64,000 nt of DNA from Fluviicola taffensis DSM 16823 (GTDB lineage: Bacteria; Bacteroidota; Bacteroidia; Flavobacteriales_D; Crocinitomicaceae), in assembly GCF_000194605.1 (NCBI RefSeq), contig NC_015321.1, positions 992,001-1,056,000 of the forward strand, written 5' to 3'. The notes beneath the pieces are model-generated. The model was not told the DNA's origin. It saw only the letters and a program-made list of their open reading frames with translations, and did not search any database. This document shows positions 16,793 through 25,194 of the stretch, piece by piece. Both the position numbers and the translations under genes were made by a program. Numbering within the stretch: the stretch's first letter is position 1; each line of letters begins with the position of its first letter.

Positions 16793-17789
16793 CTTTTGAA
16801 TAGTTTTTGGGCAGTAAATAGAATGATAAAAGCCCCAATAGAATAATCATTAAAGTCTGAGAGCTCCAAATAATCATTCCTAAGGCATAACCAATTCCTT
16901 GCGCTTGACTTCCATATTGGTCTTTCAAATAATATTCAACAACCAATCCAACAACCAATGGAAAAACACCAATTCCTCCATTCGTAAGTGATATCCCAAG
17001 TGAACCAGCGATAAAAGCGAGCAATATACCCGTTGAATTCATCGTAGAGGTTTCTGGCAACGCCAAAAAACAAACTCCAAAATAAACGATATATAAAATC
17101 CAAATCAATAAGGTATGCCCTAAAAAAGAGAAAGGTTTTTTTGTTTTAAACACCGATAAAACTCCAGAAATCAATCCTTTTATGAATCCAATAATTTTCA
17201 GTCGAATCTTTTTAACCAAGAATACAATTGCAAATCCAAGTAAAAACAGACCTATAACAATCCATTTTATGAGTTGTATTATGGATGAGGATTCAGGACT
17301 TGAAGAAAAACTCGCTTCGATCAATTCTTTGATTTTCCAAAAATCACCTGCTCCGATAAACGAGGCTGAAATTGCTATAATCAATAACATGATTAAATCA
17401 AACACACGTTCTGCCAAGATTGTTCCGAAAGATTTAGAAAAAGGCACTCCGTCTGATCGGTAAAGCATGCCACTTCGAGTTGCTTCGCCTGCTCTAGGAA
17501 TTGTCAAATTCACAATATACCCAATTACAACTGCATGATATCTGTTCCAAAAGGAAGTTTTATACCCCATTGGTTCTAACAAATATTTCCAGCGATAAGC
17601 ACGTGAAAGCAATGCGAAAAAACTCAATAAAAGAGACAAGAAAACCCAAAAGTAATTTGCTTCGCGAAGAGCTTTGTAAAAGTATTGTTTAACCTCTTCA
17701 TCCATGGATTGAAAAAGGAACCAAATCAGATAAACGCCTAAGACCAGCGGAAAAACTGTTTTTAGAAGTACACCTGCAACTTTTTTCAT
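16764..17789 (-). CDS. Lysylphosphatidylglycerol synthetase-like flippase-domain protein (YbhN/UPF0104)
   Basis: A 341-residue polytopic inner-membrane protein with about eight helices, of the UPF0104/YbhN family related to the membrane half of MprF. The motif PRAGEATRSGMLYRSDGVP (about 99-117) and the later GISLTNGGIGVFP are typical. Family members have been linked to lipid or isoprenoid-lipid transport, but this one has no assigned substrate. It starts one base from the panD stop (shared base 17789), so panD, this gene and rfaE2 form one run on the minus strand. Confidence 0.88.
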   Translation of the reverse strand: MKKVAGVLLKTVFPLVLGVYLIWFLFQSMDEEVKQYFYKALREANYFWVFLSLLLSFFALLSRAYRWKYLLEPMGYKTSFWNRYHAVVIGYIVNLTIPRAGEATRSGMLYRSDGVPFSKSFGTILAERVFDLIMLLIIAISASFIGAGDFWKIKELIEASFSSSPESSSIIQLIKWIVIGLFLLGFAIVFLVKKIRLKIIGFIKGLISGVLSVFKTKKPFSFLGHTLLIWILYIVYFGVCFLALPETSTMNSTGILLAFIAGSLGISLTNGGIGVFPLVVGLVVEYYLKDQYGSQAQGIGYALGMIIWSSQTLMIILLGLLSFYLLPKNYSKDGDIRENQE

Positions 17790-18139
17790 CAGACTATTAA
17801 ATTAGTCAATTCATTTGGAAAAACTAAAGATGGTTTAAAAGATCTTGCTTCATCTGGTGTCATGTACCCATAACCGATAACAATAATCATATCACCAACA
17901 GCTACTTTTCGTGCCGCTGGGCCATTCAAGCAAATGGTACCTGTTCCTCTATCACCTTTAATAACATAGGTTTCAAGACGCTCACCATTATTGATATTTA
18001 CCACCTGAACGCGTTCTCCTTCAACCAAATCAGAAGCTTCCATTAAAGCTTCGTCAATAGTTATACTTCCAACATAATTTAATTCTGCTTGAGTAACGCG
18101 AACGCGATGAATTTTTGATTTGACTACTTGTATCAACAT
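17789..18139 (-). CDS. panD: Aspartate 1-decarboxylase
   Basis: A 116-residue pyruvoyl enzyme that makes beta-alanine for pantothenate and coenzyme A. The self-cleavage site Gly24-Ser25 is visible (YVGSITID), with the conserved RGTGTICLNGPAARK segment (about 63-77) and IVIGYGYM. Length is normal. It is separated from panC by 121 bp that carry a 59-bp repeat copy; panC supplies the next step. Downstream it abuts the YbhN-like gene. Confidence 0.96.
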   Translation of the reverse strand: MLIQVVKSKIHRVRVTQAELNYVGSITIDEALMEASDLVEGERVQVVNINNGERLETYVIKGDRGTGTICLNGPAARKVAVGDMIIVIGYGYMTPDEARSFKPSLVFPNELTNLIV

Positions 18140-18172
18140 GTTTGAAAAAATCGAAGTGCAAAGATAAGAAAA

Positions 18173-18231
18173 AGCTAAAGCTTTTGAAGACTAAATCACG
18201 ACAAATGTTAATGCGAAAGTGATTTGGGATA
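18173..18231. repeat. Diverged single copy of the 59-bp repeat, inverted orientation
   Basis: Aligned without gaps to the reverse complement of the unit at 7391-7626, it matches at 51 of 59 positions by my count. The internal stem changes from AAATCAG/CTGATTT to AAATCAC/GTGATTT: the bases at 18199 and 18219 both changed so that pairing is kept. It occupies the panD-panC gap. Confidence 0.9.
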
Positions 18232-18260
18232 ATTACGAATGCTGAATTAATAATTCGTAA

Positions 18261-19100
18261 TCACAAAAGCGTTAAATTATCAATTAGCCGAACTTCTCCG
18301 CAAAAACAAGCAATACACATAGTTGCCCCTGGAACCCATTCCGTCGTTAAGTCTTCCAAGGTTTTAGGATGAATAATATTCAAGTACTCTAACTTCAATG
18401 ATCCTGTTTCAAAATTGGAAAGTGCATTTATCAATGTTTGTGCAGGAGAAAGAGTCAAAGCATCTTCCTTTGCCTGGGACAGTGTTTTGTAAATAATAAG
18501 CGCTTCTTCTTTTTGACCTTCAGACAATCGTTTATTTCGACTGCTCATTGCTAGTCCTTTTTCCGTACGAAGCGTTTCGCAAGGAACAATTTGAACAGGT
18601 AAATCCAACACTTCGACCATTCTTTGAATAACTGCTACTTGCTGAAAATCCTTCAATCCAAAAAATGCTTTCTGCGGCTGAACAATATCAAAAAGTCTCC
18701 AAACAACCTGAACAACTCCATTAAAATGTCCTGGACGAAATTTTCCTTCCATCACTTGGTCCAAAGACCCTAAATCTACCTGGGGATATATCGAATTTTC
18801 AGGATAAATTTCAGCCACTGAAGGAAAAAAAGCGATGTCACAGCCAAATTTTTTCAACAATTCAGAATCCGCCTCTGGGGTTCTTGGATACAATTCTAAA
18901 TCAGATGTATTATTGAACTGTGTTGGATTCACAAACACACTCGCCACCACGATATCACACTCAACACTGGCGCGACTTACCAAGTCCATATGACCTTGAT
19001 GAAGTGCTCCCATAGTTGGCACAAAACCAATGCTTTTACCTTCATTTCGAGCTGAGTTCAGAGCTTGTTTTAGCTCCTCAACTGTGTTCAATATATCCAC
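18261..19100 (-). CDS. panC: Pantoate-beta-alanine ligase (pantothenate synthetase)
   Basis: A 279-residue cytosolic enzyme that joins pantoate and beta-alanine with ATP. Signatures: FVPTMGALHQGHMDLV (HxGH nucleotide site, about residues 22-37), SVFVNPTQF, the pantoate-binding GLKDFQQVAVIQRM and AMSSRNKRLS. I chose the GTG at 19100 because it gives the usual family length of about 280; the longer ATG start at 19184 would add 28 residues without homology and would run through the divergent promoter at 19149-19179. A minus-strand TAGTTTTG box at 19138-19131 fits the GTG start. Together with panD it covers the last steps of pantothenate synthesis. Confidence 0.92.
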   Translation of the reverse strand: MDILNTVEELKQALNSARNEGKSIGFVPTMGALHQGHMDLVSRASVECDIVVASVFVNPTQFNNTSDLELYPRTPEADSELLKKFGCDIAFFPSVAEIYPENSIYPQVDLGSLDQVMEGKFRPGHFNGVVQVVWRLFDIVQPQKAFFGLKDFQQVAVIQRMVEVLDLPVQIVPCETLRTEKGLAMSSRNKRLSEGQKEEALIIYKTLSQAKEDALTLSPAQTLINALSNFETGSLKLEYLNIIHPKTLEDLTTEWVPGATMCIACFCGEVRLIDNLTLL

Positions 19101-19148
19101 CTTTTTACCCTTTGGTTCAAAACAAGCTGTCAAAACTATATTAATATC

Positions 19149-19179
19149 TTGAAGAATCCGTCTTTTTTTCGTAATTTTG
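19149..19179 (+). promoter_or_regulatory. Promoter of the glycogen synthase-like/DUF4270/glmS operon
   Basis: TTG at 19149-19151, a 20-bp spacer, then TAATTTTG at 19172-19179, an exact Bacteroidota-type promoter. The first ATG is 37 nt after the box. Confidence 0.65.
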
Positions 19180-19215
19180 CACATATAATATTCAAAAATT
19201 CCCCTATCGGATTCT

Positions 19216-20046
19216 ATGGAAAAGAAAAGAATTCTCTTTGTTTCTCAAGAAATCTATCCATTTCTTGCTAAAACAGAAATTTCTCACAATGCGCGTAAGC
19301 TTCCGCAAGGAACGCAAGAGAACGGTAAAGAAATCCGTGTTTTCACCCCTCGCTTTGGCACTATTAACGAACGAAGACATCAACTTCACGAAGTAATTCG
19401 CCTTTCAGGAATGAATATCATTATTGACGACAAAGATCACCCGTTGATCATTAAAGTTGCGTCAATTCCAGCTGCTCGCTTGCAAGTTTACTTCATTGAT
19501 AATGATGAGTTTTTTAAGCGCAAAACAAATGTAGCTGATGATAAAGGAGCTGATTTCTCTGACAATGACGAAAGAAGTATGTTCTTCTGTCGCGGAGTTT
19601 TAGAAACTGTCAAAAAATTAGGTTGGAAACCTGACGTGATTCATTGTCATGGGTGGATGGCTTCCTTGATGCCTTTATACATCAAAAAGATCTACAATAA
19701 GGATCCTCATTTTGCTGATACTAAAGTTATTTACAGTATCTATGACCACAAAGAAGGTTTTGAATCCTCTTGGGATGAGCGCTTCCACGAAAAGTTGAAA
19801 TTTGACGGATTTGATGAGGAAGTGACAAATTTAGTTAAAAACCCATCTATCGATGCAATAACTAAAGCTGCAGTAACGTTCTCTGATGGAGTTGTTCAAG
19901 GTAGTGAAGTTATTCAACCAGAATTGCAACAAGTTTTTGATGAAGCTTCTTGTTTAAAACTAAATTACTTACCAGAGGAACACTTAACGAAAGGACTTTC
20001 AGAGTTCTTTGATAAAGTAATAGAAGAAGGTATTTTGATTCAATGA
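19216..20046 (+). CDS. Glycogen/starch synthase N-terminal domain protein, probably non-catalytic
   Basis: A 276-residue protein resembling only the N-terminal half of GT5 glycogen synthases (ILFVSQEIYPFLAKTE, VFTPRFG, PDVIHCHGWMASL, SDGVVQGSEVI). Full enzymes have about 470 residues, including a second Rossmann half that binds ADP-glucose; that half is absent. The usual KxGGL substrate motif after the first strand reads KTEIS, so catalysis is unlikely. It overlaps the DUF4270 gene by 4 nt and leads into glmS. This gene order beside panC is familiar in Flavobacteriales, so the protein is conserved but its role is unknown. Confidence 0.85.
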   Translation: MEKKRILFVSQEIYPFLAKTEISHNARKLPQGTQENGKEIRVFTPRFGTINERRHQLHEVIRLSGMNIIIDDKDHPLIIKVASIPAARLQVYFIDNDEFFKRKTNVADDKGADFSDNDERSMFFCRGVLETVKKLGWKPDVIHCHGWMASLMPLYIKKIYNKDPHFADTKVIYSIYDHKEGFESSWDERFHEKLKFDGFDEEVTNLVKNPSIDAITKAAVTFSDGVVQGSEVIQPELQQVFDEASCLKLNYLPEEHLTKGLSEFFDKVIEEGILIQ

Positions 20047-21410
20047 TGAAATTAAATAATTTACATAAAAACTGGCGGAAAGCATTTATACTTTCCGCTT
20101 GTTTTGTATTAGCGCTTTCCATCTTGCCAAGTTGCAAGAAAACATCCTCTACATTAGGCACAGAAGCCTTGGATGTAGATGCCCTAATTGCTGCTGGTGG
20201 AGTTGATAATTTTCAATTATTAACCAGCTCAGTACTTCTAGATACTGTCCGATCTGACAATCAGACATTTGGAACAATCGGAGCATATCATGATCCAAAA
20301 TTTGGAACAGTAAACGCATCGCTATACACACGATTTTCAATTAATGGTCAATTATCTCTCCCAGCAGGCGCCACATTGACCAATATTGATTCCGTTGTTC
20401 TAAGTCTGAACTATGGCGGTTACTACGGAGAGTTTGATCCGCAAACATTTGAAGTATATCAACTTGCTGATATCGTTCAATCAGATTTTGCATATCGAAT
20501 AAATTCATCAATCCCAACAACTGGACCCAACTTAGTTGAACCTGCATCAGCAACCCAAAAACCAAGTACCGTTGATTCAGCCTTTGTTGGTGTTGGTAAA
20601 CGAGCACCTCAACTGAGATTAAGGCTTGATACTAATTTTGGAACATCATTCGTAAATGATATCATTGCTGGAAACTCAGCATTTAGCAACAGTGAAAACT
20701 TCATCAATTCAAACTACTTTAAAGGTCTAAAAATAAATGTAGCAAACCCTAGCCCAGCAGTTGGAAAAGGAGCCGTATTGTATTTTAAACTTGGAAATGC
20801 TGATACAAAAATCACCATTTACTTTAAACTGCTTGGAGAAACGACTCCACGCGAAGTTAGTCTGGTAATCGACAATAAATGTGCTGACTTTAATCATGTT
20901 GAAGTAAACAATACTGGCTATCCATTAGCGAATGTTCTCGCAAATCCTTTGAATGGACAAGCAGAATTCTACTCCCAAAACTTCAATGCAATTCCTAAAA
21001 TTGAATTCCCTTCAGTATCAAATCTATCTGCAAAAACAGTGATAAACAATGCGCTTCTCTATCTGCCAGTTGCTTATCAAACTGGAAATATATACTCTCC
21101 GAACTTGACTAGTCTTGCTGTTTGTTATAAGGATGATGAAGGTAAATTAAGGTTAATCACTCGCACTAATTCAGCGGGAGCAACAAGTTTTGTAACAGGA
21201 AGCTATAGTAATACTCAGAAGGGATATGTTTTTGATTTGAGGGAATACATTCAAGATATAGTGAGCCTCAACAAACAGAACAAGGGAATCTATCTTCTTC
21301 CGAACCAACTTTTTTATAATTGTACAGCAGATCGAATAGTTTTCAACGGTCAATCAACGGCATATAAAACCAAGCCTAAATTAGTTATTAAATACACTGA
21401 ATTCAAATAA
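20043..21410 (+). CDS. DUF4270 lipoprotein
   Basis: A 455-residue lipoprotein: a short basic N-terminus, hydrophobic segment and lipobox LPSC (lipidated C31), then a long beta-rich region typical of DUF4270, a family restricted to Bacteroidota. It likely sits in the periplasm or on the outer membrane. No catalytic motif is apparent. It overlaps the half glycogen synthase gene by 4 nt and ends 2 nt before glmS, so all three are co-transcribed. Confidence 0.88.
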   Translation: MMKLNNLHKNWRKAFILSACFVLALSILPSCKKTSSTLGTEALDVDALIAAGGVDNFQLLTSSVLLDTVRSDNQTFGTIGAYHDPKFGTVNASLYTRFSINGQLSLPAGATLTNIDSVVLSLNYGGYYGEFDPQTFEVYQLADIVQSDFAYRINSSIPTTGPNLVEPASATQKPSTVDSAFVGVGKRAPQLRLRLDTNFGTSFVNDIIAGNSAFSNSENFINSNYFKGLKINVANPSPAVGKGAVLYFKLGNADTKITIYFKLLGETTPREVSLVIDNKCADFNHVEVNNTGYPLANVLANPLNGQAEFYSQNFNAIPKIEFPSVSNLSAKTVINNALLYLPVAYQTGNIYSPNLTSLAVCYKDDEGKLRLITRTNSAGATSFVTGSYSNTQKGYVFDLREYIQDIVSLNKQNKGIYLLPNQLFYNCTADRIVFNGQSTAYKTKPKLVIKYTEFK

Positions 21411-21412
21411 GT

Positions 21413-23257
21413 ATGTGTGGAATTGTAGCATATATCGGAAAAAACGACGCTTATCCTATTCTAATTAAAGGCTTAAAACGCTTAGAATATCGCGGATATG
21501 ACAGTGCAGGAATTGCATTATTAGATGCAGGAAAAGTAAACCTATACAAACGCCAAGGGAAAGTATCCAACCTGGAAGAATTCGTGGCTGGTAAAAACAT
21601 TGCTGGACATGCTGGAATTGGGCATACACGATGGGCAACTCACGGACCACCAAATGATGTGAACGCACATCCTCACTTTTCTAACAACGAGAAAATTGCA
21701 CTGATCCACAATGGAATCATTGAAAATTACAACAGTTTAAAAGAAGAATTAATTGTTCGTGGGTATCATTTCAAAAGTCAAACGGATACAGAAGTATTGG
21801 TTCACTTAATCGATGATATTCAAAAAAAGGAAAATGTTGATTTAGCTCAAGCTGTTCGTATTGCTTTGCAAAATGTAATCGGAGCTTATGCAATCGTTGT
21901 GATTTCTTCAGACAATCCGACTCAATTAATTGCAGCTCGTAAAAGTTCTCCATTGGTTGTGGGAATTGGAAAAGAAAATGATTTCTATTTGGCTTCTGAT
22001 GCAACTCCTATTATTGAGTATACCAACCAAGTTGTATACTTAGAAGATGAAGAAGTTGCTGTAGTAGATTTAGTAACTGGTTTGAATATTACCAACTTGC
22101 GAAATCAACCAAAGACACCTTACGTTCAGGAGTTAGAAATGCAATTAGAAGCACTTGAAAAAGGCGGATATGAGCATTTCATGTTGAAAGAAATTCACGA
22201 ACAACCTCGTTCAATTAAAGACTGTTTCCGTGGTCGATTAAATGCTTCGGAAGGATGGGTTTCATTAGGCGGTGTGAAAGATTACGAGCAGAAAATGATT
22301 AATGCACAACGCATTATTATGGTTGCTTGTGGAACCTCATGGCACGCATGTTTAGTGGGAGAATATTTATTTGAAGACTTAGCAAGAATCAATGTAGAAG
22401 TTGAATATGCCTCTGAATTCAGATATAGAAATCCGATTATCAATGAAAATGATATTGTGATTGCTGTCTCTCAATCTGGAGAAACTGCTGACACTTTAGC
22501 AGCTTTAGAATTAGCAAAATCAAAAGGAGCAACAATTCTTGGGATTTGTAATGTCGTAGGATCATCGATTTCGCGTATTACAGACGCAGGATCATATACA
22601 CATGCAGGACCAGAAATTGGAGTTGCATCTACGAAAGCATTTACGGCTCAGGTAACTGTTTTGACATTAATGGCTCTTTCTTTGGCTCACAAAAAAGGAA
22701 CCTTAAGTGAAACAAAATTCAGAACTATGTTGTCTGAATTAGAAATCATCCCTGAAAAAGTACAACGCATTTTGGAACGCAATTCTGAAATCGAGGAAAT
22801 TGCAAAAATTTACAAAGATGCTACAAATGCACTTTACCTTGGAAGAGGAAGTTCATTCCCTGTTGCACTAGAAGGAGCATTAAAACTGAAAGAAATTTCA
22901 TATATCCACGCTGAAGGTTATCCTGCTGCTGAGATGAAACACGGACCAATCGCTTTAATAGATGAAGAGATGCCTGTTTTTGTGATTGCGACGAAAGGTA
23001 CTTCATACGAGAAAGTAGTCAGTAATATTCAGGAAGTAAAAGCACGTAAAGGAAAAATCATTGCAATAGTTACTGAAGGTGATACCGATGTGAAAGCAAT
23101 GGCAGATCATGTGATTGAAATTCCCGATACTGATGAACACTTAGTACCAATTTTGGCAACAATTCCGTTCCAATTATTAAGTTACCACATTGCAGTCATG
23201 AGAGATTGTAATGTCGATCAACCAAGAAACTTGGCGAAGTCAGTAACTGTCGAATAA
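21413..23257 (+). CDS. glmS: Glutamine-fructose-6-phosphate aminotransferase (isomerising)
   Basis: A 614-residue cytosolic enzyme that makes glucosamine-6-phosphate, the first step to UDP-GlcNAc for peptidoglycan and lipopolysaccharide. The N-terminal glutaminase domain starts MCGIVAYIG, so Cys2 is the nucleophile after Met removal; RYGYDSAG-type (YRGYDSAGIA) and HTRWATHG motifs follow. Two SIS domains (about 290-430 and 460-600) carry SQSGETADT and EGYPAAEMKHGPIAL, and the protein ends in the usual AKSVTVE. No glmS ribozyme is possible upstream, as only 2 nt separate it from DUF4270. Confidence 0.97.
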   Translation: MCGIVAYIGKNDAYPILIKGLKRLEYRGYDSAGIALLDAGKVNLYKRQGKVSNLEEFVAGKNIAGHAGIGHTRWATHGPPNDVNAHPHFSNNEKIALIHNGIIENYNSLKEELIVRGYHFKSQTDTEVLVHLIDDIQKKENVDLAQAVRIALQNVIGAYAIVVISSDNPTQLIAARKSSPLVVGIGKENDFYLASDATPIIEYTNQVVYLEDEEVAVVDLVTGLNITNLRNQPKTPYVQELEMQLEALEKGGYEHFMLKEIHEQPRSIKDCFRGRLNASEGWVSLGGVKDYEQKMINAQRIIMVACGTSWHACLVGEYLFEDLARINVEVEYASEFRYRNPIINENDIVIAVSQSGETADTLAALELAKSKGATILGICNVVGSSISRITDAGSYTHAGPEIGVASTKAFTAQVTVLTLMALSLAHKKGTLSETKFRTMLSELEIIPEKVQRILERNSEIEEIAKIYKDATNALYLGRGSSFPVALEGALKLKEISYIHAEGYPAAEMKHGPIALIDEEMPVFVIATKGTSYEKVVSNIQEVKARKGKIIAIVTEGDTDVKAMADHVIEIPDTDEHLVPILATIPFQLLSYHIAVMRDCNVDQPRNLAKSVTVE

Positions 23258-23272
23258 TTCAAAAAAAGATTT

Positions 23273-23310
23273 AAAAAAAGGGATTCTGTACGTACGGAAT
23301 CCCTTTTTTT
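23273..23310. terminator. Bidirectional terminator after glmS
   Basis: AAGGGATTC/GAATCCCTT-type stem around GTACGTAC with A- and T-runs at either side, between converging genes. Confidence 0.92.
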
Positions 23311-23355
23311 CTTTTTCATATTTGGGGGCTTGGTAGAACTTATTAATACTGTTGA

Positions 23356-24051
23356 CTATCGAGAAACTTTTCCTTTAATCATCCTTCTTTCTACTAATTG
23401 AACGGAGAGATTATTTAAGGATTTATGGTTATCGAAATAAATTGTGTGGGAACTATATCCAGGAGCAGTTACTCGAATTGAAGTTGGATTTTTCTTCCAA
23501 TCCAACGGAATATTGAATATCCCATTTCTATTGGGTTTTATTGATATTAATTCAACTGAATTTCCATCCATCAAAGAAATAGTTACAGATTCATAGTCTT
23601 TGTCGTTCAATTTAATCCGTCCACTCGCATGTGATTCTTCACCATGATTATAGCTCGTAATCACTTCACCTTGAAGCAATGCGATTGGTTCGTTTATTGT
23701 CGCATCTCGCTGTTCGATTGCTTGATTATTTTGTGCCTGATATGGCAAGGCAGAAAAAGTACTCAGAGCTAGCCCCAAAGCAACAGCCTTTAAATCGAAG
23801 CTAAATGTCTGATGATACGATTTTGTCCATAAATAAGTCTTATCCAACTGTTTCTCTTCAAACCGACCGCATATAGACTCGTTCTTCTTTGCTTCCAAAT
23901 AAGTCACGATGGAAAAATCTGACATCTTACTGAAATCAACGACCGTTTTACTGCATGACGAGCAAAAACGACCTTTTGCTTCTGGCTTCATTTGATCCCA
24001 ATCTGCATGACAAGGCTCCACAATTTTATAGTTTATTTTCTTTGGTTTCAT
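23356..24051 (-). CDS. Four-cysteine N-domain membrane protein with carboxypeptidase-like beta domain (paralogue 2)
   Basis: A 231-residue protein with unusual order: an N-terminal hydrophilic domain (1-80) with cysteines at 14, 30, 33 and 61 (PC, FCSSC, ICGRF), a single hydrophobic segment (about 86-102) that ends like a signal-peptide junction (YQAQNN), and a beta-sandwich-like domain (about 130-215; NRNGIFNIPLDWKKNP). The cysteine spacing is identical in the adjacent paralogue, and suggests a small zinc-ribbon-like fold on the cytosolic side. It follows the paralogue after 24 bp, so the pair is one operon. Function unknown. Confidence 0.8.
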   Translation of the reverse strand: MKPKKINYKIVEPCHADWDQMKPEAKGRFCSSCSKTVVDFSKMSDFSIVTYLEAKKNESICGRFEEKQLDKTYLWTKSYHQTFSFDLKAVALGLALSTFSALPYQAQNNQAIEQRDATINEPIALLQGEVITSYNHGEESHASGRIKLNDKDYESVTISLMDGNSVELISIKPNRNGIFNIPLDWKKNPTSIRVTAPGYSSHTIYFDNHKSLNNLSVQLVERRMIKGKVSR

Positions 24052-24075
24052 GGTCTGTTTTTTTGAAAGAAAACT

Positions 24076-24798
24076 CTAATCTTCAGTAATGTTTATATCA
24101 CCTTGCAAAATCTCGCCGCGAATCATTTCTATTTCGTCAAGCAAATTAATTTGAATACCACTTAATGAACGAACACTGGAAAAATAAAGTTCCTGATTCT
24201 CATAATTTGGACCAGAAACATTTAAGGAAGCAGGATTCAGTTTCCAATTCAAATCTATCGAGAAATTTCCTTTTGAATCAGGATGAATGGTTTTCAAAAC
24301 AGCCCCATTCACATCTTTCAATTGAACAAAAATCTGATTAAAATCTTTCCGTGAAGCCCAAATTGTACCGCTCACTTTAGATTCCTTCTCATGATTAAAA
24401 TGATGTACTGCAATTTTACCAACTATCACTGGTTCAACTTGAAAAGTCGTGTCTACTTTAACTGGTTCTTGAGGTTCCGTTTGCCCAAAACTATGAACCG
24501 CAGAAAAAGTTGTTAATGCCAATCCAAGAACTACTGCACGCAAATCGAAAGTTGGTGTAAAAACAGGTTGTTTTAATTGATACACACGATTTAGTTGCGG
24601 TTTTGTAAATCTCCCACATACTTTTTCCTCCTTGTGTTTCTCCATATAATGGATAATCAAAAAATCTGACATACTGGTAAAATCAACAACTGTCTTTTCA
24701 CATGAACCACAAAAACGACCGGTTACTTCTGGCTTCATGTCGTTCCAACTTTCATCACATGGATTTTGAATGGAATATCGAATAGATTTTGATTTCAT
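24076..24798 (-). CDS. Four-cysteine N-domain membrane protein with carboxypeptidase-like beta domain (paralogue 1)
   Basis: A 240-residue paralogue of the next gene on this strand. Cysteines at 14, 30, 33 and 61 (NPC, FCGSC, VCGRF), a WNDM motif at 18-21 and VVDF at 37-40 are kept; the hydrophobic segment (about 85-104) ends HSFGQT, and a beta domain follows (about 130-225; DSKGNFSIDLNWKLNP). I chose ATG 24798 because the paralogue starts at the same point (MKSKSIRYSI against MKPKKINYKI); the in-frame extension to 24903 has no counterpart. No enzyme motif is seen. The family is widespread but, to my knowledge, not characterised. Confidence 0.8.
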   Translation of the reverse strand: MKSKSIRYSIQNPCDESWNDMKPEVTGRFCGSCEKTVVDFTSMSDFLIIHYMEKHKEEKVCGRFTKPQLNRVYQLKQPVFTPTFDLRAVVLGLALTTFSAVHSFGQTEPQEPVKVDTTFQVEPVIVGKIAVHHFNHEKESKVSGTIWASRKDFNQIFVQLKDVNGAVLKTIHPDSKGNFSIDLNWKLNPASLNVSGPNYENQELYFSSVRSLSGIQINLLDEIEMIRGEILQGDINITED

Positions 24799-24910
24799 AG
24801 TATGTATTTTGAGGTGGTACAGTAAGCGACTGAAAAAGTTCAAATCTATTTTTGAATTTAACACTTTCCAACGTGCCTTTTTTATAAATTCGTTCAAAAC
24901 CAACTCGTTA

Positions 24911-25120
24911 ATGATTCGATTAAAAAGATTTCAAAGAACATTGATTATCGCATTAAGCGCACTCAATTCATTGGTTTATTGTATTTCCAAAAGCTTTTCA
25001 ATAGAAGAAACTGTTTTGATTACTTTTTTCTTGACTGGAGGTGTCGCTTTGTTTGTTTTCGCTTATGTCTACTTTCAAAACAACTCACAGCGAAAAAAAG
25101 CAAGACTGAAATCTGAATAA
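24911..25120 (+). CDS. Small two-helix membrane protein
   Basis: A 69-residue protein with two hydrophobic helices (about 9-25 and 33-54) and a basic tail (RKKARLKSE). I chose ATG 24911: the longer frame from 24770 would run antisense through the start of the divergent four-cysteine gene. No family is recognised; it could be a spurious frame, but the helix pattern and charge distribution look protein-like. Confidence 0.5.
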   Translation: MIRLKRFQRTLIIALSALNSLVYCISKSFSIEETVLITFFLTGGVALFVFAYVYFQNNSQRKKARLKSE

Positions 25121-25167
25121 ATCGGGGATTTCCTTATTTTATTAGTCCCCAAATAGACTTTTTTAGG

Positions 25168-25175
25168 TATTTTTG
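25168..25175 (+). promoter_or_regulatory. -7 box of the S9 peptidase gene
   Basis: TATTTTTG matches TAnnTTTG and ends 19 nt before the ATG. No good -33 TTG is seen. Confidence 0.45.
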
Positions 25176-25194
25176 GATAACTTGAAGAATATCT

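Noticed and set aside
19101-19184. N-terminal extension of PanC
   Set aside because: It has no family counterpart and overlaps the divergent promoter; the GTG at 19100 gives the usual length.
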